Below, in pieces: positions 16,797 to 25,227 of a stretch of DNA of 64,000 bases. Under the pieces are notes generated by a model, which saw only the letters and a program-made list of their open reading frames with translations, ran no database searches and was not told the DNA's origin. Source of the stretch: Flagellimonas onchidii (lineage in GTDB: Bacteria; Bacteroidota; Bacteroidia; Flavobacteriales; Flavobacteriaceae); contig NZ_SRXX01000015.1 of the NCBI RefSeq assembly GCF_004804315.1, positions 1 to 64,000 on the forward strand. The letters run 5' to 3'. Each line of letters begins with the position of its first letter. Position 1 is the first letter of the stretch. Made by a program: the position numbers and the translations under genes.

Positions 16797-16821
16797 GTCA
16801 CCCTGAGCGAAGTCGAAGGGT
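16797..16821. repeat. Dispersed repeat with GAGCGAAGTCGAAG core
   Basis: This copy of the short repeat (CCCTGAGCGAAGTCGAAGGG) recurs in several gaps of this window, including three junctions of the permease array. It lies between the accC terminator and the FAD oxidoreductase gene. Confidence 0.6.
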
Positions 16822-16845
16822 AGGGGTGTTTAAAAAACATTAGTC

Positions 16846-17967
16846 ATGAACCTTAGCTATTGGGAATATAAAACGTGGCTGTTCAATGTAGATTTTACCG
16901 TGATTGGAAGCGGGATTGTTGGACTCAACTGTGCTTTACATCTAAAAGAAAAATATCCTCACAGCAAAGTTTTAGTGCTTGAAAGGGGGACACTTCCTCA
17001 GGGAGCCAGCACTAAAAATGCTGGTTTTGCTTGTTTTGGGAGTATTTCAGAAATTTTAGATGACCTTGACAAGCATTCTGAAGAAGAGATTGTGGCACTT
17101 GTCCAAAAACGTTGGGAAGGCATTCAGCTTTTACGACAACTTTTAGGAGATGATGCTATTGGTTTTCAAAACCATGGAGGTCATGAACTTTTTCTGAAAG
17201 ACAACAAAGCCTTATACGAAGGGTGCCTTGACGGAATGGACAAACTTAATAGATTGTTGAAACCGATTTTTGGCGAAGAACCTTTTCTTAAGACTAAAAA
17301 TTTATTTGGGTTTGAAGGAATTTTTGATGATTATGTTACCCATCAATTTGAAGGACAACTGGACACAGGTAAACTCATGGATTCCCTTCTTCAAAAAGCA
17401 TTGAGACAAGGAATCCATATTTTAAATGCCGTAGAGGTTGTTGGTTTCAGTGATTCAGGGGGTAGTGTGGCAGTTGAGACCAGCTCTTTTTCTTTCAAAA
17501 GCAAAAAGGTGTTTGTAGCGACCAACGGATTTGCCGCCAAGCTGCTAAAAAAAGAAACCATATTACCGGCAAGGGCACAAGTATTGGTCACTAAACCAAT
17601 AAAGAATTTGAAAATAAAAGGAACCTTCCATTTAGATGAGGGCTACTATTATTTCAGAAATATAGATGACCGAATCTTGTTGGGTGGGGGAAGAAACCTT
17701 GACTTCAAAACCGAAGAAACCACGGAGTTTGGTCAAACTGAATTGATTCAAAACAAATTGGAAGAACTCTTACGGGTCGTGATATTACCTGACGAAAAGT
17801 TTGAAGTTGACGGTCGATGGAGTGGTATCATGGGGGTGGGTAATCAAAAATCACCTATAATCAAACCAATCTCAAACAATGTGTATTGTGGTGTTCGGTT
17901 GGGGGGTATGGGTGTCGCTTTAGGCAGTTTAATTGGGAAAGAACTGGCGGATTTGATAGATTCATAG
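16846..17967 (+). CDS. FAD-dependent oxidoreductase (DAO family)
   Basis: This 373-aa D-amino-acid-oxidase-type flavoprotein has the Rossmann FAD motif VIGSGIVGLNCALHLKEK (about residues 19-36), the E of VLVLERG that binds the ribose, the STKNAGFACFGS segment, and a C-terminal GRWSGIMGVG...GVRLGGMGVALGS closing the FAD site. Such enzymes oxidise amines or amino acids; the substrate is not predictable here. ATG 16846 leaves a 15-residue leader; a start nearer the Rossmann fold is possible. The RNA methyltransferase follows 56 bases later. Confidence 0.8.
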   Translation: MNLSYWEYKTWLFNVDFTVIGSGIVGLNCALHLKEKYPHSKVLVLERGTLPQGASTKNAGFACFGSISEILDDLDKHSEEEIVALVQKRWEGIQLLRQLLGDDAIGFQNHGGHELFLKDNKALYEGCLDGMDKLNRLLKPIFGEEPFLKTKNLFGFEGIFDDYVTHQFEGQLDTGKLMDSLLQKALRQGIHILNAVEVVGFSDSGGSVAVETSSFSFKSKKVFVATNGFAAKLLKKETILPARAQVLVTKPIKNLKIKGTFHLDEGYYYFRNIDDRILLGGGRNLDFKTEETTEFGQTELIQNKLEELLRVVILPDEKFEVDGRWSGIMGVGNQKSPIIKPISNNVYCGVRLGGMGVALGSLIGKELADLIDS

Positions 17968-18023
17968 AATGGATTGTACAATTTGTCTGTCAGTTCCAAG
18001 GGCTATCTTTTTATTTTTGCGCT

Positions 18024-18482
18024 ATGGTGGATAATTTTGAACATGAATTTTTCGGGATAGGCATACAAAATGGAAAAACACCCGAAAATTTGGGAGCACT
18101 ATGGCGTTCGGCCCAAAACCTTGGGGCAAGCTTTATTTTTACCATAGGAAACCGATACGCAAAACAGGCTAGCGACACCCATCATGCGGTAAAAGCCATG
18201 CCGTACTTTCACTATGACACTTTTGATGATTTCTATGCCCATTTGCCCAAAGGAGCTAGGTTGATAGGCGTTGAAATGACGGAAGGGGCCACTCCCTTGG
18301 AAAGTTTTCAGCACCCCCGACGGTGTGTATACCTTTTAGGCGCAGAAGACCATGGATTGAGCAAAAAAGCGCAAGAAATGAGTCATCATTTGGTTCAGTT
18401 CTTTTCTGAAAAAAGCCTAAACGTAGCTATTGCAGGAAGTATAGTGATGTATGATCGGCAATTGCCAAAACCAAGGGTTTAA
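18024..18482 (+). CDS. SPOUT (TrmH/SpoU) family RNA methyltransferase
   Basis: This 152-aa knotted methyltransferase has all three TrmH-type motifs: NLGALWRSAQNLGAS (motif 1, with the catalytic Arg), LLGAEDHGLS (motif 2) and NVAIAGSIVMYDR (motif 3), which bind S-adenosylmethionine. It is a minimal catalytic domain without an added RNA-binding domain. The target is probably ribose 2'-O in a tRNA or rRNA; the exact site is not determined. ATG 18024 is preferred because it starts the compact domain; the in-frame upstream stretch overlaps the FAD oxidoreductase and is not family-like. Confidence 0.85.
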   Translation: MVDNFEHEFFGIGIQNGKTPENLGALWRSAQNLGASFIFTIGNRYAKQASDTHHAVKAMPYFHYDTFDDFYAHLPKGARLIGVEMTEGATPLESFQHPRRCVYLLGAEDHGLSKKAQEMSHHLVQFFSEKSLNVAIAGSIVMYDRQLPKPRV

Positions 18483-18844
18483 ATTCCCCCTAGGAGCATA
18501 AACCAAAATCAATTTGGGATTGGAAATTAAGGCGCCGAAATCTCTGATAGAAGAAAAAGTGAAGGGGCGTATAGGGTTCATTTCAGTATTCGTCAATTCA
18601 TATCCGGCATCCGTCAATTTACTCATGAACTTTACCTTAAATTTCCCGAACTTCACTTATCGTTGGATATAAATCATTAGAAACGATTCATATCCTTTTA
18701 GATAAGTGTATAAACGCCTTTCCCTTTTTGGGAAATAAATATGTGCCCATTCTTGCAAGACTTGCCCACCGACAAGGCAGGCTTGTACCTAGATGAATCT
18801 TAAGACATAAAACAGCCCGTGCTGAGCTTATCGCCGCAAGCGGT
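18483..18844. other. Gene-poor gap with a fragment of the downstream ATPase gene
   Basis: No intact gene is seen in these 362 bases. 18491-18530 matches 19000-19039 (inside the MacB-type ATPase gene) at 36 of 40 positions, including 28 identical bases in a row, and encodes on the minus strand ISNPKLIL before diverging. An imperfect stem (18665-18695, GGATAT...ATATCC) followed by a few Ts might end the rightward transcript. A GCTTG/CAAGC-rich stretch at 18752-18790 looks like intergenic repeat. The ATPase piece is probably left from a partial duplication or a decayed second copy. Confidence 0.55.
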
Positions 18845-19507
18845 CTAGACCATCCTTCCGTCCAAAAGATTGATGATTCTAGACCCATAAGCCGCATTCT
18901 TTTCGGAATGGGTAACTTGAATAATGGTCACCCCTTCTTCATTCAACGCTTTAAAAAGTTCCATAATTTCTTCACCCTGTGCTGAATTTAGATTGCCAGT
19001 AGGCTCATCAGCCAAAATCAATTTGGGATTGGAAATTAAAGCTCTAGCAATACCTACCAACTGCTGCTGTCCTCCACTTAACTGAGCTGGAAATAAATCT
19101 TTTTTCCCTACAATGTTAAACCGGTCCAGCATATCTGCTACCATTGCTTTCCTTTCGGAACCTTTGAATTTTTTGTAGAGCAAGGGCATTTCAAGATTTT
19201 CTTTTACGGTAAGTTCATCCAACAAATGGTAGGATTGAAATACAAATCCGATATATTCTTTATACAAATTGGCTCTATGTTTTTCTTTTAGTGAGTGTAC
19301 AGACTCATCCAAAAAATGGTACTCGCCTTCATCAAACCCATCCAGCATTCCAATGACATTGAGAAGGGTGGATTTGCCAGAACCCGAAGGCCCCATTACG
19401 GAAATAAACTCTCCTTCCTCCACATTAAGGTTAATGTCCTTCAATAGAAAAACACGCTGGCCACCGGAGTTGACCCATTTGAAAATATTGTTTAATTGTA
19501 ATAGCAT
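18845..19507 (-). CDS. MacB/LolD-type ABC transporter ATPase (second ATPase of the array)
   Basis: This 220-aa nucleotide-binding subunit has Walker A GPSGSGKST (residues 39-47), a Q-loop in FVFQSYHLLDELT, a signature LSGGQQQLVGIARAL, Walker B LILADEP and an H-loop in QVTHSEK. It lies at the 3' end of the leftward gene series, 30 bases after the DUF2807 gene, and probably energises one or more of the eleven permeases. Compared with the first ATPase (47079-47774) it differs at two usually conserved spots: Leu for Arg after the signature glutamines, and Asn for Asp in the D-loop (TGNLNS). It is therefore a separate subtype rather than a recent copy. Confidence 0.88.
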   Translation of the reverse strand: MLLQLNNIFKWVNSGGQRVFLLKDINLNVEEGEFISVMGPSGSGKSTLLNVIGMLDGFDEGEYHFLDESVHSLKEKHRANLYKEYIGFVFQSYHLLDELTVKENLEMPLLYKKFKGSERKAMVADMLDRFNIVGKKDLFPAQLSGGQQQLVGIARALISNPKLILADEPTGNLNSAQGEEIMELFKALNEEGVTIIQVTHSEKNAAYGSRIINLLDGRMV

Positions 19508-19537
19508 GGTATATAATGATTAATGTTATAGATGTGT

Positions 19538-20353
19538 TTATTTGACAATGACTTGATTACTTGTTTTCGAAGTGACCGTAAATGGTAAATGAATTTGTTG
19601 CACGCCATTTTGCCAATAGGTCATTTGATACGAGCCTGTTGGCAGATATTTTTTAAAAGGAAAGGCAACTTCCTTGAACATGTGGTTTTCTGGCCCTGAG
19701 ATTTTAAACTTATTCCTTTTTTTGCAGCTATCGCATTTAAAGGTAACAACTTCTTTGTCGTCCTTTGTTTCATGTTTAGCCCCAATGGCAACAAGACCTT
19801 GACCATTTTTTTTAAGTTTTTCGGCCACCAGTTTTTTGGTATTGATTTTTCCAATACCTTCAATGTTCAAAGTAGCATTTTCCGCATTTCCGGATACAGT
19901 CATTTTAACTATACCACTGAGTGAAACATTAAGGTTTTTAACTGAAACCGTTATATCTCCTTTTATCATTCCTTCTCCTTCAACGGTAAGTTCTGTTTGG
20001 TCTAAATCGTTTTCTGAAATCACATTTATAATCCCTTTTAGTCGAAGAGTTTGTATCCCGTTGTGATGCAGATAAACAATTATTTTTGATGTATTGTCGT
20101 CAGTTGTATCATTATTATGATGGAGAAAGAACTCTTTGTTCTTGACACCCATCGTATATTGTTTTGGTATAGCTTTGTTTTTTGCTTCAATTTTAACAGA
20201 TGGTTGATTACTCTTTATCAGGTGTAATTCAACATTGCCACTGATGTTTGCGTTCGAAAAACTTTCTAGATCATATTCCTCTGATGTTTGGGCCGTAACA
20301 AGCCCGTAAGTACAAAAGAGAACCAACAATCTAATAATATATTCTTTTTTCAT
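19538..20353 (-). CDS. Secreted DUF2807-like (GIN domain) protein
   Basis: This 271-aa protein has an N-terminal signal peptide (cleavage likely after ..GLVTAQ). A beta-rich domain of repeated strands follows (FSNANISGNVELHLI, LTVEGEGMIKGDI, LNVSLSGIVKMTVSG, LNIEGIGKIN), the pattern of the DUF2807 or GIN domain common in Bacteroidetes. Near the C-terminus a CDSCKK pair of cysteines could bind metal or form a disulfide. The family is thought to sit in the periplasm or on the surface; its function is not established. Its place between permease and ATPase genes, with gaps of 28 and 30 bases, suggests a periplasmic accessory or sensor for the transporter. Confidence 0.65.
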   Translation of the reverse strand: MKKEYIIRLLVLFCTYGLVTAQTSEEYDLESFSNANISGNVELHLIKSNQPSVKIEAKNKAIPKQYTMGVKNKEFFLHHNNDTTDDNTSKIIVYLHHNGIQTLRLKGIINVISENDLDQTELTVEGEGMIKGDITVSVKNLNVSLSGIVKMTVSGNAENATLNIEGIGKINTKKLVAEKLKKNGQGLVAIGAKHETKDDKEVVTFKCDSCKKRNKFKISGPENHMFKEVAFPFKKYLPTGSYQMTYWQNGVQQIHLPFTVTSKTSNQVIVK

Positions 20354-20381
20354 AAGGATAATTTTATAGTTAACAGTGTAA

Positions 20382-22742
20382 TCATTCCTCTCTTAAACCT
20401 CCTACGGGGTTTTTATTTGCGGCGTTGATGGTCTGAGAGCCAACGGTCAGCATAGCAATAAACAGAGCTATCAGACCTGCAGATAAAAAGTACCAAAAAT
20501 TTAAGGAAACATGGTATGAAAAAGTTGAGAGCCAATTGCTTATCAATACATAGGCAATGGGCAAGGCAATAATGGCCGAGGCCAAAACCAACTTAGCAAA
20601 TTCGCTTGAAAGCATTAAGGTTATTTGCGAGGCCTTTTGCCCTAACACCTTTCGTATACTGATTTCTTTGCGTCTTCTTTCTGTGGTGAAAATAACCAGA
20701 CCAAATAGCCCTAGACATGAAATTAAAATAGCCAACCCAGCAAAATACTTTGACAAAGAAGCTACGCGTTGCTCAGAGCTATATAGCTTTTGAAAGTTTT
20801 GATCCAAAAACGCATATTCAAAAGGTAAACTTGGGTTAAATGTTTTGTAGAGTTGTTGAATTTCGGAAAGAGCTTGTTTTTCCTTACCAGCTTCTATTCT
20901 TGCCATTACCTTGTTTGTTGCTTCGGGCATCATGGTAAGAAAAAGCGGCTCTACTTTGTCGTGCAACGATTTAAAATGAAAATCCTTGACCACGCCTATA
21001 ATTGTACCTTGCCCGTAAAACCCTCTGACAGTTTTGCCAATAGGATTTTCAATATTCATAGTTTTAATGGCAGTCTCATTAAAAACAAGTCCGAGGCTAT
21101 CGGCCCCAAATTCCCTATCGAAACCTCGGCCTTCAACAATTTCCATATTCATGGTCTCTATAAAATCATAATCCACACCAGCGACTTGAAAAGCGATGTT
21201 TCTTTGATTTCTTCCTTCCCAATCCAATCCTACTGACCAATTATGACCAACCATACTATGAGTTGTACTGGAAGCATTTTGAACCCCAGACAGCTTCTTC
21301 AATTCGGTTATGAAGGATTCTTTTTGGTTTTTTATCTGGCCTTCGACATTGAAATGGACAATGTTATCTTGTTTATAGCCCAAATTTTGGTTTTGCACAT
21401 ATTGCATCTGCATATACACTACCAATACCGAGGCTATCAAAATAATGGAAAGCGAAAATTGTACAATTACCAGGCCTTTTCTTGTCCACAACTCACCAAA
21501 GGATTGATTCAGTTTTCCTTTGAGAACTGTAATGGCATTGAATCCCGAAAGATAGATTGCTGGGTAACTTCCGGCGACAAGTCCGGTAAAAATTGTGATG
21601 CCGAGTATTATTAGAATCAGGTTGAAATCAAAAATTAAAGCCAACTGTTTTCCTACAATAAGATTAAACTGTGGAAGGAAAAGCGCAACCATCGCCATGG
21701 AAACAGTCAATGCTATAAAAGCCATCAAAAGCGATTCGCCGAGAAACTGGGTAATAAATATGTTTCGGTTGGCACCAACAGCCTTCTTTACACCGATTTC
21801 TTTTAACCTTTTGGTGGCCCTGGCCGTCGAAAGATTCATAAAATTGATACAAGCTATTACAAGGATAATCAAGGCGATAATAGAGAATAGCTTTACATAT
21901 TGGATGCGACCACCAACCTGTTTTCCATTTTCGTAAGTGCCATGAAGGTAATGTTCTGAATAGGGAACAAGGACTGCGGTTCGAATACTTTTAGGGTTCG
22001 TACTTTTTCTAAGCTTGTCCACCTTGGTATTCAATGCACCAATATCAGCTCCCTCCTTCAATTGCACATAAACTTGGGGTCCACTGCCGTTCCATGAATG
22101 AAGGGAATTCCAGGGAGGCGCATCTTTATACGCATGGGAGGACAGGGCAAAATCAAATTGAACTGTGGAATTGGAAGGGGTTCCTTCATAAATTCCTGAA
22201 ACAGTAAACAGTTTGTCCTGTTCGTAGGAAATGGTTTGGCCGACAACATTTTCCGTAGTTCCGAACAGACTCAATGCCAATTCTTTTGAGATTACTATGG
22301 AGTTTGGGTCCTCAAGCAATTTATTCTTGTCTCCATGGATAACTCCGTAGGAAAAAATATTAAAATAATCTTTCCCCACAATTTGTCCCACTGCTTTGAT
22401 GCTTTTCTCATCTATTGAAAGATTATGTTTGCCAAACCAAGAGGGAGGAATGGCTTCCGCGGCGAATTCCACTTCAGGAAATTCTTCAGTCAACAATTCT
22501 GCCATTGGGCCAAAAGTTTCAATCATCGTCTGGACCCCATCTGAAAAATTCAAATGCTCTATAACCTGATAGATTCGCTCATGGTTTTCATGAAACTTGT
22601 CCACGCCAAGTTCATCCAGCACCCAAAGCGATATTAATAAAGTACAGGCCATGCCCGTAGACAGGCCTATCATATTGATCAGAAATGAACTTTTACTCCT
22701 TTTAATATTCCTAAAAAAAAGTATGATATTGTGCTTTAACAT
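20382..22742 (-). CDS. FtsX/MacB-type ABC permease, array member 1 (most divergent end)
   Basis: This 786-aa permease has a tandem-duplicated architecture: TM1 (about 20-42), a periplasmic MacB-type core, an FtsX block with three TMs (about 285-405), TM5 (about 430), a second periplasmic core and a second FtsX block (about 675-780). The coupling-helix motifs that touch the ATPase are LKEIGVKKAVGA (about 315) and RKEISIRKVLGQ (about 695). The second reads EIS where its siblings have EIG, and the tail ends GGLREE instead of the usual SLRTE. It is the last permease in transcription order and nearest to the second ATPase, so those two may form a private pair. Substrate unknown; MacB relatives export peptides, macrolides or lipids. 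Confidence 0.88.
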   Translation of the reverse strand: MLKHNIILFFRNIKRSKSSFLINMIGLSTGMACTLLISLWVLDELGVDKFHENHERIYQVIEHLNFSDGVQTMIETFGPMAELLTEEFPEVEFAAEAIPPSWFGKHNLSIDEKSIKAVGQIVGKDYFNIFSYGVIHGDKNKLLEDPNSIVISKELALSLFGTTENVVGQTISYEQDKLFTVSGIYEGTPSNSTVQFDFALSSHAYKDAPPWNSLHSWNGSGPQVYVQLKEGADIGALNTKVDKLRKSTNPKSIRTAVLVPYSEHYLHGTYENGKQVGGRIQYVKLFSIIALIILVIACINFMNLSTARATKRLKEIGVKKAVGANRNIFITQFLGESLLMAFIALTVSMAMVALFLPQFNLIVGKQLALIFDFNLILIILGITIFTGLVAGSYPAIYLSGFNAITVLKGKLNQSFGELWTRKGLVIVQFSLSIILIASVLVVYMQMQYVQNQNLGYKQDNIVHFNVEGQIKNQKESFITELKKLSGVQNASSTTHSMVGHNWSVGLDWEGRNQRNIAFQVAGVDYDFIETMNMEIVEGRGFDREFGADSLGLVFNETAIKTMNIENPIGKTVRGFYGQGTIIGVVKDFHFKSLHDKVEPLFLTMMPEATNKVMARIEAGKEKQALSEIQQLYKTFNPSLPFEYAFLDQNFQKLYSSEQRVASLSKYFAGLAILISCLGLFGLVIFTTERRRKEISIRKVLGQKASQITLMLSSEFAKLVLASAIIALPIAYVLISNWLSTFSYHVSLNFWYFLSAGLIALFIAMLTVGSQTINAANKNPVGGLREE

Positions 22743-22784
22743 GATTTCTAGTTTTTTGATTGATTTCTTTAGTACCCTATTGGG

Positions 22785-25211
22785 TTATTCATCTCTAAGA
22801 GATTCAATTGGGTTTGTTGTAGCTGCTTTAAAACTCTGCCAGCTAACGGTTAGCAGTGCAATTAACAAAGTCATGACACCTGCCAAAGCAAAAACCCACC
22901 AACTTAAGTTTGTTCTGTAGGCAAACCCTTGAAGCCATCTATCCATGGCAAACCAAGAAATTGGAACGGCGATAATAAAGGCCAAGCCCACCCATTTAAC
23001 AAAGTTCTGGTTGAGCAATTGTAGAATTTGGGCAATGCTGGCTCCATTTACTTTACGGATACCGATTTCTTTGGTTCTTTGTATCAATGTGTATGACGTT
23101 AAACCAAATAAGCCTAAAGAAGCTATCAGTATGGATAAAAGTGTGAATATTGGAAAAACCTTTGCCAAACGTTGCTCATCGGCGTAGGTGGCTTCAAATT
23201 GGCTATCCACAAACTTGTAATTGAAGGTACTCATAGGAAATACATCGCGCCAAACGGATTCAATATCTTGCAACGCATTATCTATACCGGCCAAGTTAAT
23301 GACTTGTTCGTTCAGTTTGATCAAGATATTCTGAGAGATATTGTTGTGCCTGACTATTATTGGCTTTGCCAAAGATTTAATTCCGAAATGGCTGTAGTCC
23401 TTTAGAACACCAACAATCTGCCAATTCTCTCCCCAAAATACAGTCGTTTTACCAATTAAATTTTGAGGGTTGTGGACACCCATAAGTTTCGCCATAGTTT
23501 CATTGACCACAATATTTTTGCTTTTTTTCTGACTTGTCTGGTGAAAGGGCCCACCTGCCACAAAGTCCATTTCCATAAGGTCAAAGTAATTTGGCCAGAC
23601 CGCATAATTGTACCAGATGTGCTTTTCATCAACGGTCCCGTCTACATATTGAATACCAACATTGCTATTTGCGTTTCCATAATCTTCTCCAGGATAAGTA
23701 CTTGCCACCGTAATATCGGCCACATAGTTTTTCTTCTTAAGTTCTTCAAGTACAACATTGAAATCCCTGTGGAACAAAGAATCTTTTGAGCGATTTATCG
23801 CTTGGCCCTTTATGGCAAGAACTTGATTTAGATTAGTACCTAATGGCCGATTTTTGAGATAGTCAATTTGTTTAAAGGCGATAAATGTGCCAGAAAGCAG
23901 GCATATCGTGGCAATAAACTGCCCGGTTAAAAGTGTTCGTCTCAAGAATAGACCACTACCGGAATTGGCCAGTTTACCTTTGAGCACTGAAGTTGGTTTA
24001 TATTTTGAAATGGCAAAGGAGGGCAAAAACGAAACTAAAGAGGTTCCAAATAGAACAATTAAGAGATAGGGCAACAATTGCCTTAGTGTTTTGCCATTTA
24101 GACTAAAGTCGTAACCAACAAAAGAACTGAATGTTGGCAATACCAAAAGTATAAGCACAATACCTAAAAGTATTGCAGCGGTATTAAGGACAAAAGATTC
24201 AAATAAAAACTGGCCCACCAGCTGATGGCGCCCTGCACCGACAACCTTTCTCACCCCTATTTCTTTAGCTCGTTCCATGGATTTGGAGGTCGTTAAATTG
24301 GCATAATTGATCCAAGACAACAGCATCGTAATCAACGCAATAAGTGCTAGCATTTTTACCGAACTGGCGCTGCCATTTGCCTGAGCTTCATAAGGTTTGT
24401 TTGAATTGAGATGAATGGATTCTAGCGGTTCAAGGTGATGTCGCTCAAATTCGTGTATGTCTTCACCTGGTTTAAAAGCCATTACCTTGGCATTGAGGTC
24501 AGCCAAATCGGTTCCTTTACGAACTTTAAGATAGGTATAGAACTCATTTTGTGTCCAAACATTCTGTCGCTCACGCTCGAAATAGGGTAAATTGAAATAG
24601 GAACTTAAAGAAATTAAACAATCAGTGGGAATATGCGTTCTGCGATTAGAAAAATCGATGACTCCCGTAACTGTAAGCGGCAGAAATTGACCATCAAAAG
24701 CCAATTCGACTTTTTTGCCAATCGGATTTTCTCGACCAAATACGGTATTTGCCAATACCTCACTGATTACAATCGAAAAAGGTTCCACAAGTGCTGTGGA
24801 TTCATTCCCAAGTACCAGCTTCTGATTGAAAATATCGAAGTACGTCGGGTCTACCATTGAGATGATTTGATCATCATAAACCTGTCTATCGACCACAAAG
24901 TTCTGTTCATCAAATCGTCGAAATCGCACATAAGATTCTATTTCAGGGAACTTTTCCGTTAGGGTTGCACCACTCAGTTGGTAAGAATTCGCATCACCTG
25001 GCACAAATTGATCACCCTCTATATAATCCATAAATACGCGATGGACCAGATGGGATTCTTCAAACTTGTCATAACTCCACTCCATGCTCACATAACACAT
25101 AATCATGATAAATGACATGACTCCTATAGCTAATCCAAAGACATTGATAAATGAATAGAGCTTATTTTTAAGCAAGTATCTGACGGCAATTTTTAGATAT
25201 AATTTGAACAT
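22785..25211 (-). CDS. FtsX/MacB-type ABC permease, array member 2
   Basis: This 808-aa paralogue has the same eight-TM, two-core layout. It starts MFKLYLKIAVRYLLKNK. The first coupling region is MERAKEIGVRKVVGAG, preceded by INYANLTTSKS where most siblings have INFMNLSTA. The second is RTKEIGIRKVNGAS, with Asn at a position that is Leu in nearly all others. The C-terminus is NPIESLRDE. The periplasmic cores are strongly diverged from the neighbours while membrane parts are conserved, as expected if cores determine substrate or partner. Gaps of 42 and 16 bases to its neighbours leave no room for a separate promoter on the upstream side. Confidence 0.88.
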   Translation of the reverse strand: MFKLYLKIAVRYLLKNKLYSFINVFGLAIGVMSFIMIMCYVSMEWSYDKFEESHLVHRVFMDYIEGDQFVPGDANSYQLSGATLTEKFPEIESYVRFRRFDEQNFVVDRQVYDDQIISMVDPTYFDIFNQKLVLGNESTALVEPFSIVISEVLANTVFGRENPIGKKVELAFDGQFLPLTVTGVIDFSNRRTHIPTDCLISLSSYFNLPYFERERQNVWTQNEFYTYLKVRKGTDLADLNAKVMAFKPGEDIHEFERHHLEPLESIHLNSNKPYEAQANGSASSVKMLALIALITMLLSWINYANLTTSKSMERAKEIGVRKVVGAGRHQLVGQFLFESFVLNTAAILLGIVLILLVLPTFSSFVGYDFSLNGKTLRQLLPYLLIVLFGTSLVSFLPSFAISKYKPTSVLKGKLANSGSGLFLRRTLLTGQFIATICLLSGTFIAFKQIDYLKNRPLGTNLNQVLAIKGQAINRSKDSLFHRDFNVVLEELKKKNYVADITVASTYPGEDYGNANSNVGIQYVDGTVDEKHIWYNYAVWPNYFDLMEMDFVAGGPFHQTSQKKSKNIVVNETMAKLMGVHNPQNLIGKTTVFWGENWQIVGVLKDYSHFGIKSLAKPIIVRHNNISQNILIKLNEQVINLAGIDNALQDIESVWRDVFPMSTFNYKFVDSQFEATYADEQRLAKVFPIFTLLSILIASLGLFGLTSYTLIQRTKEIGIRKVNGASIAQILQLLNQNFVKWVGLAFIIAVPISWFAMDRWLQGFAYRTNLSWWVFALAGVMTLLIALLTVSWQSFKAATTNPIESLRDE

Positions 25212-25227
25212 GATTGCTGTTTTTTGA

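Noticed and set aside
18417-18656. A 79-aa minus-strand frame containing ISNPKLIL
   Set aside because: The similarity is confined to a 40-base fragment copied from the adjacent ATPase gene; the rest overlaps the RNA methyltransferase 3' end and shows no protein-like conservation.
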